This document shows, piece after piece, positions 33,547-39,729 of a stretch of DNA of 39,729 nucleotides. Below the pieces are notes generated by a model. The model did not search any database and was not told where the DNA came from. It saw nothing but the letters and a program-made list of their open reading frames with translations. The stretch is from Companilactobacillus nodensis DSM 19682 = JCM 14932 = NBRC 107160 (GTDB lineage: Bacteria > Bacillota > Bacilli > Lactobacillales > Lactobacillaceae): assembly GCF_000615905.1 (NCBI RefSeq), contig NZ_BAMN01000021.1, positions 1 through 39,729 of the forward strand. The letters run 5' to 3'. A program made the position numbers and the translations under genes. How positions within the stretch are numbered: position 1 is the stretch's first letter; each line of letters opens with the position of its first letter.

Positions 33547-34623
33547 ATGACAGTTTACAATTTTTCAGCTGGTCCAGCCATGTTGCCTAAGCCAGTCTTA
33601 GCTCAAATCAAGGAAGATATTCCTTCATTTCAAAATTCGGGTATGAGCGTTATGGAGATCTCCCATCGTTCAGACTTATTCGACAACGTTATTGCTGATG
33701 CCAAAAATGACCTGAGAGAATTGATGAATATTCCTGATAACTATAAGATTCTCTTCTTGCAAGGTGGAGCAACACTTCAATTCACTGCTCTACCAATGAA
33801 TTTGGCCACTCAATACAATCATATAGGCTTAATCGATACTGGACATTGGTCAACTCGTGCTGGTGAAGAGGCTGAAAAAATTGGAACTGAAGTTACGACT
33901 GTAGCGACATCTAAGAATAATGATTATCATCAGTTACCTGAATATACAGATGACGATAATCGTTATGACTATATTCATTTAACCACTAATAACACAATAG
34001 AAGGAACTGCATTTAGTAAATTACCAAAAACTAAAAATGTTTTGGTGGGAGATATGTCATCGAACTTCTTGGCACAACAGTATAATGTTGAAGATTTCGG
34101 TGCAATCTATGCTGGAGCTCAGAAGAACTTGGGTATTGCCGGATTGACGGTCGTTATTGTCAGAGAAGATCTGATCGGTAAGAAGCCATTGCCAAGTATG
34201 TTGGATTATCAGTTACTTGCTAACAAGAATTCGATGCTCAATACGCCGCCAGTTTTCGCTATCTATGCTGCGGGATTGACGTTGAAATGGCTTAAGGATA
34301 TTGGTGGTATCGCTGAAATGGAAAAGATCAACCGTCAAAAATCAAATCAACTGTATCAATTCTTGGATCAGTCAAAAATGTTCAATAACCTTATCAAACC
34401 AGCAGACCGTTCACTGACTAATATTCCGTTTGTTACTGGTAACAAAGAGCTTGATCAAGAGCTTATCGCCCAAGCTAGTGACCGTGGACTAGTGAATATC
34501 AAGGGTCATCGTCTAGTTGGTGGTATGCGTGCCAGCTTGTACAACGCCATGCCAATGGAAGGCGTGGTTGCTCTAACAGATTTCTTGGAAGAATTCGAAG
34601 CAAAACATCTGGAGGAAAATTAA
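33547..34623 (+). CDS. serC: Phosphoserine aminotransferase
   Basis: A 358-residue PLP enzyme that converts 3-phosphohydroxypyruvate and glutamate to phosphoserine. YNFSAGPAMLPKPVL is the family N-terminus, FLQGGATLQFTALPMNL binds cofactor, and the PLP lysine lies in YAGAQKNLGIAG. The last part, LVGGMRASLYNAMP, is the substrate-binding Arg region. Start ATG 33547 after AAAGGTGG; an in-frame TTG/ATG upstream is not needed. serA follows one base after the stop. Controlled by the serine attenuator before it. Confidence 0.95.
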   Translation: MTVYNFSAGPAMLPKPVLAQIKEDIPSFQNSGMSVMEISHRSDLFDNVIADAKNDLRELMNIPDNYKILFLQGGATLQFTALPMNLATQYNHIGLIDTGHWSTRAGEEAEKIGTEVTTVATSKNNDYHQLPEYTDDDNRYDYIHLTTNNTIEGTAFSKLPKTKNVLVGDMSSNFLAQQYNVEDFGAIYAGAQKNLGIAGLTVVIVREDLIGKKPLPSMLDYQLLANKNSMLNTPPVFAIYAAGLTLKWLKDIGGIAEMEKINRQKSNQLYQFLDQSKMFNNLIKPADRSLTNIPFVTGNKELDQELIAQASDRGLVNIKGHRLVGGMRASLYNAMPMEGVVALTDFLEEFEAKHLEEN

Positions 34624-34624
34624 T

Positions 34625-35797
34625 ATGACTTACCAAGTAAAAACATTCAATGCTATTGCCCAAAGTGGACTCGATACCTTTAATGATAATTTCAAAATCA
34701 ATCAAACCGATGATCCGGATGCATATCTGATTCGTTCGGTTAATCTTCGTGATGCGGAGTTCCCACAGTCGCTCAAGACGATCGTTCGTGCTGGTGCGGG
34801 GACAAATAATGTTCCAATCCATCGTGCAACTGAAGCAGGAATTGCCGTCTTCAATACTCCCGGAAGCAATGCAAATGCAGTCAAAGAATTGGTTATTTCA
34901 CTGATGATCTCAGCTTCAAGAAATATTTTTGCGGCCAATGCTTATTCAAATAATCATGTTGGTGCAGATGTTTCAAAACGTACTGAGGCTGACAAGACAA
35001 AGTTTAACGGAACAGAATTGATGGGTAAAAAATTGGCCGTTATCGGCTTGGGTCACGTTGGTTCATTAGTCGCTGAAGCGGCGCTAGAACTCGGTATGAA
35101 TGTTATCGGCTATGATCCATACTTATCGACTGACGCTGCTTGGAATATCAACAATCACGTTGACCGTTCGAATACGATCAAGCAGGCAGTCAAGAATGCT
35201 GACTATGTAACAGTTCACGTACCTAAGAATGATGAGACTTACAAGTTGATCGATCGTAATGTGATTGAAGCTATGAAGCAGAATTCTATTCTGTTCAATT
35301 ATTCGAGATTAGGGATCGTAGATAATGAAGCTGCTTTAGAAGCGGTTCTAGATAAAAAACTCAAGTATTATGTGACCGACTTCGGTGAGCCGATTATCGC
35401 TGATCAAGAAAATGTTATCGTAACACCGCATATTGGTGGCTCAACACTAGAGGCAGAATCAAATGGTGCGACTCAGGCTGCTAATACAGTGATGCGCTAC
35501 CTAGAAACTGGCGATACTGTTCAATCGGTCAATCTTCCAGCAATGAAAGTTCCATTCGAGGCACCGTATCGTTTCACGGTTATTCATAAGAACGTCCCTA
35601 ACATGGTCGGTCAGATCACAACGATTTTGGCACAGTTGAATGTTAATATTGCCAGCATGTCGAATGCTGCCAAGAAGGATACCGCATATACAATTATTGA
35701 TGTAGATGATTTGAATGCTGAGAATAGTATTGAATTGATACAAAAAATCGATCAAATACCAGAAGTTTATCGTGCTCGTCTGATAAAGCATAAGTAA
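34625..35797 (+). CDS. serA: D-3-phosphoglycerate dehydrogenase with ACT domain
   Basis: A 390-residue NAD-dependent enzyme, first in serine synthesis. The Rossmann motif is VIGLGHVGSLVAEAALELG (about 138). The catalytic Arg region NYSRLGIVD differs from the usual NxxRG, while EPIIADQENVIVTPHIGG holds the catalytic His. The C-terminal part, about residues 320-390 (FTVIHKNVPNMVGQITTIL), is an ACT domain, which in relatives binds serine for feedback inhibition. Cotranscribed with serC; GGAGGAAAATTAAT before ATG. Confidence 0.93.
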   Translation: MTYQVKTFNAIAQSGLDTFNDNFKINQTDDPDAYLIRSVNLRDAEFPQSLKTIVRAGAGTNNVPIHRATEAGIAVFNTPGSNANAVKELVISLMISASRNIFAANAYSNNHVGADVSKRTEADKTKFNGTELMGKKLAVIGLGHVGSLVAEAALELGMNVIGYDPYLSTDAAWNINNHVDRSNTIKQAVKNADYVTVHVPKNDETYKLIDRNVIEAMKQNSILFNYSRLGIVDNEAALEAVLDKKLKYYVTDFGEPIIADQENVIVTPHIGGSTLEAESNGATQAANTVMRYLETGDTVQSVNLPAMKVPFEAPYRFTVIHKNVPNMVGQITTILAQLNVNIASMSNAAKKDTAYTIIDVDDLNAENSIELIQKIDQIPEVYRARLIKHK

Positions 35798-35870
35798 TTT
35801 ACTATCAATCTATGTGCTTGGTATGTTACAACTTTTGTATAGGTATTAAAAAAGGAGGGGTAACATTAAA

Positions 35871-36143
35871 ATGTATAAAGTACTAATCGTTCTGCATGAC
35901 GGGGATGACTACATTCGGATGAATAAGGTTTTTGTTGAAAACATGCCAGTTGCTGGTCAATATATTATTCATTCAGATGGCTTGCCTTACTATGTTGAAG
36001 AAGTGACAAGCTTTGTCGGTTATGTCAGCAGTAAAGGTGCCACGACAATTTTAGTAGTCCATCCAGCACCTAAGGATGCACCGGTCAATAATCTATATGG
36101 AATGGATATTGAACGAGACATGGACGATTCTAATAATGATTAA
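35871..36143 (+). CDS. Conserved-looking 90-residue protein, unknown
   Basis: I do not recognise a family. It is soluble, with an alternating strand-rich N-terminal half (MYKVLIVLHDGDDYIRM), a central YYVEEVTSFVGYVSSKGATTILVVHPA, and an acidic tail ending DDSNND. ATG after AAAGGAGGGG. It lies 73 bp behind serA with no terminator between, so it may be cotranscribed with serCA. A terminator follows it. Confidence 0.72.
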   Translation: MYKVLIVLHDGDDYIRMNKVFVENMPVAGQYIIHSDGLPYYVEEVTSFVGYVSSKGATTILVVHPAPKDAPVNNLYGMDIERDMDDSNND

Positions 36144-36161
36144 AAAATAAATTTTTGTATT

Positions 36162-36194
36162 GAAAAAGCCCTTCACATTTGTGAGGGGCTTTTG
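36162..36194 (+). terminator. Intrinsic terminator after the 90-residue protein gene
   Basis: AAAAAGCCCTTCAC-attt-GTGAGGGGCTTTT; ends the serCA transcript or that of the small gene. Confidence 0.87.
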
Positions 36195-36213
36195 AATTTG
36201 AATTTTTCTGTTT

Positions 36214-36241
36214 GAAACGAGTTGCTTTTCTCCACTCTCTA
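36214..36241 (-). repeat. Internally deleted mini-copy of the structured repeat
   Basis: Minus orientation: AGAGAGTGGAGAAAAGC joined directly to AACTCGTTTC. Only the two ends remain. It is the third unit of a tandem group with the next two entries. Confidence 0.68.
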
Positions 36242-36357
36242 AACGCGTTTACCAAAGACAACCTCCTCCGCTCACTACGATTAGCGACTTCACTACTGCG
36301 TGGTAAATTCACTAATCTATGTGATGCTCGAAGGTTACCGTCTTTGGACACGCTCTA
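36242..36357 (-). repeat. Dispersed structured repeat, copy 7b (B type)
   Basis: Minus orientation: starts TAGAGCGTGTCCAAAGAC, ends GGTAAACGCGTTT. Outer stem CCAAAGAC/GTCTTTGG; middle stem AGATTAGTGAA/TCGCTAATC; apical CCAC-GCA-GTAG. Second unit of the tandem. Confidence 0.85.
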
Positions 36358-36476
36358 AAACGAGTTGCGAAAAGCAACTCCCTGCGCTTAGCCTAAGATA
36401 AGAAAGGATGCACAAACCGCATCAATTCTCATCTTAGGCTAATGCTCAAGAGTTAATCGCTTTTCTCCACTCTCTA
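36358..36476 (-). repeat. Dispersed structured repeat, copy 7a (A type)
   Basis: Minus orientation: starts TAGAGAGTGGAGAAAAGC, ends GCAACTCGTTTT. Outer stem GAAAAGC/GCTTTTC; middle stem TTAGCCTAAGATGAGAA / TTCTTATCTTAGGCTAA; apex GATGCGG...GCATC, differing from the other loops. It begins directly after the T-run of the candidate small RNA. Confidence 0.87.
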
Positions 36477-36480
36477 CAAA

Positions 36481-36635
36481 AAGAGGCAGAGACCTACCAC
36501 GAGTCTCTACCCCCATTGCGAGAATAAGATCAGAGCCTACCACAAACCCTGATCTATAAGCAGTTGAGAAGGAGTACCACTTTTGATAAATAACTTGCGT
36601 TATTTTGTTTATACATCCCCGCCCGTATAAACATC
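36481..36635 (-). ncRNA. Candidate small RNA with repeated GTGGTA loops
   Basis: Read on the minus strand: GTTTATAC/GTATAAAC with a G-rich loop (36607-36632), AAATAAC/GTTATTT (36588-36605), a weak hairpin around AGTGGTACTCC, then AGATCAG/CTGATCT with TTTGTGGTAGGCT in the loop (36527-36555). Last comes GGTAGAGAC/GTCTCTGCC with loop TCGTGGTAG (36485-36511), followed by TCTTTTTGT, a good terminator. The closing stem is complete only on this strand (a G.T pair; C/A mismatch on the other). Three loops share GTGGTA. I cannot match it to a known RNA. Confidence 0.5.
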
Positions 36636-36765
36636 TTTATATATAGCGCAAATACTATAATATCTATATGATTTAATAAATATTTCAATAATAACAAATT
36701 TAATTATCCAAAAATTGTTCGAAATCGACCGAAAATGTTCATAAGCATGCCAAAAGAAATTTCAT

Positions 36766-36801
36766 CCCGTTTAGGTATGTCCGAAACCCTAATATGACGG
36801 G
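36766..36801. other. Isolated nested hairpin upstream of the 92-residue gene
   Basis: CCCGT (36766-36770) pairs with ACGGG (36797-36801) and TTAGG (36771-36775) with CCTAA (36788-36792), with a TATG bulge. No T-run. The surrounding 36640-36953 is AT-rich and shows no ORF; possible -10 hexamers abound, so no promoter is called. Confidence 0.3.
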
Positions 36802-36953
36802 CATAAGTCAATTCAATATAATTTTATTATATAAAAGTGAATTCCATACCGATAAAAAATGTTAGATAATGTCTTCATGAGCTTTACAACAAGTTCTGCG
36901 CAATGAGATACAGGGGAAGTTCAATATTTCTAAATAGAAAGGCGGGGAATACC

Positions 36954-37232
36954 TTGGAGGAAATGAGAGAACTCAAAATGGACCGCAAAGAAGTTATTCA
37001 GACAATTGAAGAATCTGTTGGGGAATTCAATATGCTTTCTGAGAGAAATCTGATAGGCATAGTTATGCAATACCTTGATCGCTTTGAGAATAGTGATTTT
37101 GAGCCGGCATTACTGGATTTTCGAAGAGATTTAATTGAATACGATGAAAAAACAGATCATATAAACGAACGAGATGTTGATGAACTGATTTTCAAGATAA
37201 ATCAATCCTTTAATCGTTCGAATAGATATTAA
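36954..37232 (+). CDS. Small helical protein, unknown function
   Basis: About 92 residues, mostly alpha-helical and charged (KEVIQTIEESVGEFNMLSE, LLDFRRDLIEYDEKTDH). I chose TTG 36954 because AAAGGCGGGG lies seven bases before it; the ATG at 36963 is too close to GGAGG and the ATG at 36978 too far. The size and helical layout recall bacteriocin immunity proteins, but I see no signature and no bacteriocin gene nearby. Terminator follows. Confidence 0.6.
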   Translation: MEEMRELKMDRKEVIQTIEESVGEFNMLSERNLIGIVMQYLDRFENSDFEPALLDFRRDLIEYDEKTDHINERDVDELIFKINQSFNRSNRY

Positions 37233-37236
37233 TATT

Positions 37237-37268
37237 AAGGTTGAGACTACGTGCTCAATCTTTTTTTT
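37237..37268 (+). terminator. Intrinsic terminator after the 92-residue gene
   Basis: AAGGTTGAG pairs with CTCAATCTT and runs into eight T. Confidence 0.85.
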
Positions 37269-37307
37269 GTGCTCTGAATCAAGTAAGATGAATATGAGGT
37301 GATAATT

Positions 37308-38060
37308 ATGGTAAAAATTTATCGAAGGATGTTGCAGGATGTGCCAATACTGGAAGTCGTGGAAGAGGAATATCGTTATAGCAAAGTTCCGTTGGTAGTT
37401 TTTTATCATGGTTGGAGATCTGATAAGGAATTAGTCTTAACACAAGCCAGAAAACTGGCCAAAAAGAAAATTCGAGTTGTTCTTCCGGATGCGATGAATC
37501 ATGGGCAACGTCGTCACGATGTATCATCGATCCCGTCATTTACATTTTGGAATAGTATTCAGGGAAACCTGGCTGAATTTGATTTGATCAAAGACTTTTA
37601 TTTGAAACGTGATTTGGTATTGGATGAAAAAATTGGTGTTGGTGGATATTCGATGGGCGGAATGACAACCGGTGCCTTGCTGACACAACATCCAGAGATT
37701 ACTGCAGCCACCATTATTATGGGTACGCCGAATCTGGGAGCATATGCCAAGTTAGTACGTGATTCAGCTAAGCAGCATAATCTTTATATTCCTAAGGATA
37801 TGAAGAGTCTGACGAGCTGGATCGATGATTATGACTTGAGTAATTATCCAGAGACTATCAACAATCGTCCATTGCTGTTCTGGCACGGAACTGATGATGA
37901 ACGGATTCCTTATTCACAGTCGAAGAATTTCTTCGATAGTATTCAGGGACAAGATTATGCAGAGCAGGTTGCCTTTATCACGGGATATAAGGCTAAGCAC
38001 TTGGTAGAAACACGTTTGATGGATAAGATTGCTAATTTCTTTGAGTATTATTTGTATTGA
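37308..38060 (+). CDS. Alpha/beta hydrolase (esterase-like)
   Basis: A 250-residue serine hydrolase. FYHGWRSDKELVL forms the oxyanion region, GVGGYSMGGMTTG (about residue 114) the nucleophile elbow with Ser, WHGTDDERIPYSQS the acid, and KAKHLVE the His. It resembles the YitV/prolyl-oligopeptidase-like esterases. Substrate unknown. ATG 37308 after GAGGTGATAATT. Monocistronic between terminators. Confidence 0.87.
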   Translation: MVKIYRRMLQDVPILEVVEEEYRYSKVPLVVFYHGWRSDKELVLTQARKLAKKKIRVVLPDAMNHGQRRHDVSSIPSFTFWNSIQGNLAEFDLIKDFYLKRDLVLDEKIGVGGYSMGGMTTGALLTQHPEITAATIIMGTPNLGAYAKLVRDSAKQHNLYIPKDMKSLTSWIDDYDLSNYPETINNRPLLFWHGTDDERIPYSQSKNFFDSIQGQDYAEQVAFITGYKAKHLVETRLMDKIANFFEYYLY

Positions 38061-38103
38061 AAAGTATAAATAGTTTTGTTGTCAATCTAGAATAATAAAA
38101 ATA

Positions 38104-38137
38104 AAAAGAGATTTCACAAAAGTGAAGTCTCTTTATT
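38104..38137. terminator. Bidirectional terminator between hydrolase and acyl-CoA ligase
   Basis: AAAGAGATTTCAC-aaaa-GTGAAGTCTCTTT, serving both converging genes. Confidence 0.87.
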
Positions 38138-39590
38138 TATATCTGCTTATATTTAATGTCACCAAATTTGCGACGTAATACTTTGCCACTAGCGGTTCTA
38201 GGAACACCTTTAACCAGACGGAATTCCTTAGGAACTTTGTAGTGTGCCATCTTTTCACGTCCGAATCCAATTAGGTCTTCACCTGTCAGATAGGCATCGT
38301 CAGCTAGCATCACGTAGCAACAGGAACTTCGCCCCAATCGTCATTAGGAATTCCAATAACGAAGATGTTTTCTATACCAGAAAGCTTACTATAGATATTC
38401 TCAATTTCTTCAGGATAAATATTTTCACCACCAGAGATGATCATGTCATCTTTGCGGCCTTTAACATAGAGAAAATTCTCATCATCTAAATAACCGATGT
38501 CGCCAGTTTTGTAAAACCCGTCAGCGGTTGTTTTTTTGTCGAATAAATCCTGACGGTTCAAATATCCTTTGGCAACGTTGGGAGCTTTGATCTCAATATC
38601 ACCGACACCCTCGCTGTCAGAATTACTGATCCGTAGATTGACAGGGAACAACGGTTGACCAGATGAACCGACTTTTCTATCGGCATCACGGAAGTTCAAT
38701 GCAACGACATTTGAAGCAGTCTCTGTCATCCCATATGATTGGATGACGGGGATGTTTAGCATGTCACATCGAAGTAAGGTCCAGTTGTCGATCGGCCCAC
38801 CACCTAAGAAGACACATTTGAAATGATCATTGTAGTGCTTACCAGTTGGCAGATTATTGAGTAGACGTTTGAGCATCGTCGGAACCAGCGAAATGATAGT
38901 TGCTCGTTCATTGGCTAGAACTTTGTTGATATATTCTTCGTTGAAATCGGTAATCAAGTACACGGGAATTCCGTAGATCAAAGAACGCATCATGATCGAA
39001 AATCCAGAGATATGAAACAGTGGTACGGTCAAAACCCAAGAGTCTTTGTCATTGATTCCGAGATTCAAAGAGGTTCCGATTGCAGAGTAGAAGTGGTTGC
39101 CGAATGTCTGCAAGACTCCTTTTGGTCGTCCAGATGTTCCAGAGGTATACATGATCGAAGTTACATCATCATTGTCGAATTCTTCGACTGGTTTGAAACT
39201 TTTATCAGGTTTCATACTCAAAATATCAGATAGAAGAAATTTGTTAGTATCAACTGAATTAATATTGTGGTAGTCACTCGAATCATCCACTAGACAAATT
39301 TTAGCAGCGGAATCATTGATCTGAAATTGCAGTTCATCACTAGACAATCTGGAATTTAAGAAAACAATTTCGGCACCGATTTGTTGTAGCGCTAAAATAG
39401 CAATATAGCCATTGAAGGAATTACTGATAAATAGTGCCGCACGTTCTCCTTGGTGAATATAGTTGTGGAGTTTTTTGGCACAGAGCTGAACGGTGGAATT
39501 CAGTTCACTAAATGTAAAATCTGAATGTTCAATGATTAGAGCCGTTTTGTTTGGGTCTAGTTTTGCACGTTTAGTTAGCCAGTTTTCCAT
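38137..39590 (-). pseudogene. AMP-dependent acyl-CoA ligase (MenE-like), frameshifted
   Basis: An adenylate-forming ligase that couples an acid to CoA through an acyl-AMP. MYTSGTSGRPKGV is the ATP loop, YGMTETAS the A5 motif, GFYKTGDIGYLD and KGRKDDMIISGGENIYPEEIE the hinge and ligase motifs, and RTASGKVLRR the C-terminal Lys. It resembles o-succinylbenzoate-CoA ligase; no other menaquinone gene is near. A missing A (plus strand) near 38314 ends the frame at 38310. Restoring it gives VAYVMLADDAYLTGEDL and 484 residues. Start ATG 39590 after AAGGAGC. Confidence 0.85.
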
Positions 39591-39613
39591 GGTTCTTGCT
39601 CCTTGTATTGTGA

Positions 39614-39729
39614 TAGAGCGCGTCAAGGGACGGTAACGCCTGAGCATTACGTAGATTAATGATGGTGCCAACGCAGTTGGTGCAATTATTAATCGTAGTA
39701 AGCGTAGGGTGTTGTCCTTTGTAAGCGCG
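39614..39729 (+). repeat. Dispersed structured repeat, copy 8 (B type), cut by window end
   Basis: Starts TAGAGCGCGTCAAGGGAC and reaches GTAAGCGCG at the last base. Outer stem CAAGGGAC/GTCCTTTG with AACGCC/GGTGTT; middle stem GATTAATGAT/ATTATTAATC; apical CCAAC-GCA-GTTGG. It lies just upstream of the acyl-CoA ligase start. Confidence 0.85.

Noticed and set aside
36903-37232. 109-residue version of the small helical protein
   Set aside because: The ATG/other start at 36903 lacks a ribosome site; TTG 36954 behind AAAGGCGGGG is better.

Overview
The window looks like the chromosome of a low-GC lactic acid bacterium of the Lactobacillaceae. A Companilactobacillus-like species is my best guess, by inference from gene content and not from any marker gene. 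Supporting signs are AT-rich DNA, many TTG/GTG starts behind strong Shine-Dalgarno sequences, an M13 endopeptidase PepO, two UspA proteins, a VanZ protein, a PUA-less ProB, and an AsnB/AsnH-type amidotransferase next to a D-aspartate-ligase-like ATP-grasp enzyme (the L-Lys-D-Asp/Asn peptidoglycan bridge). I see no rRNA, tRNA, CRISPR array, phage or insertion-sequence transposase.

Layout. 1-3281: small membrane protein, Tyr phosphatase (-), glycerate kinase, UspA. 3281-3583: two tandem structured repeats and a terminator. 3584-6687: 3-methyladenine glycosylase, then a likely operon of an unknown protein, a degenerate ABC ATPase, a permease and a GNAT enzyme. 6858-11990: metallophosphoesterase, asparagine synthetase, D-aspartate-ligase-like protein, second Usp. 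12170-15610 (-): LacI regulator, DHDPS/NAL-family lyase, sodium:solute symporter. 15873-19346: PepO and an MFS exporter. 19477-23849: MacB/FtsX-type ABC exporter, MerR regulator, cupin protein, SDR remnant. 23881-27766: EamA transporter (-), NatAB-like ABC exporter, glycerol facilitator (-, broken). 28001-30380: 2-hydroxyacid dehydrogenase, a GC-rich structured element, VanZ protein, a possible type I toxin-antitoxin relic. 30372-33265 (-): proBA and a histidine phosphatase. 33282-36143: serCA behind a peptide-coding attenuator, plus a small unknown gene. 36214-39729: three tandem repeats, a candidate small RNA, a small unknown gene, an alpha/beta hydrolase, a broken acyl-CoA ligase (-) and a last repeat cut by the window end.

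Three non-gene signals stand out. (1) The leader of serCA encodes a 20-residue peptide with six serines, followed by nested, mutually exclusive stem-loops ending in an intrinsic terminator. This is a complete ribosome-mediated serine attenuator on paper. (2) A dispersed family of about 118-bp repeats folds into one long hairpin with compensatory changes between copies. Its first bases repeatedly supply or overlap the stop codon of the gene before it. (3) Two further structured loci (29238-29398 and 36481-36635) look like RNA genes or mobile RNA-like elements.

Five genes (lacI, the FtsX permease, glpF twice, proA, the acyl-CoA ligase) are broken by six single-base deletions and no insertions. 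This pattern fits sequencing or assembly error at least as well as true gene decay, so those pseudogene calls should be read with caution.
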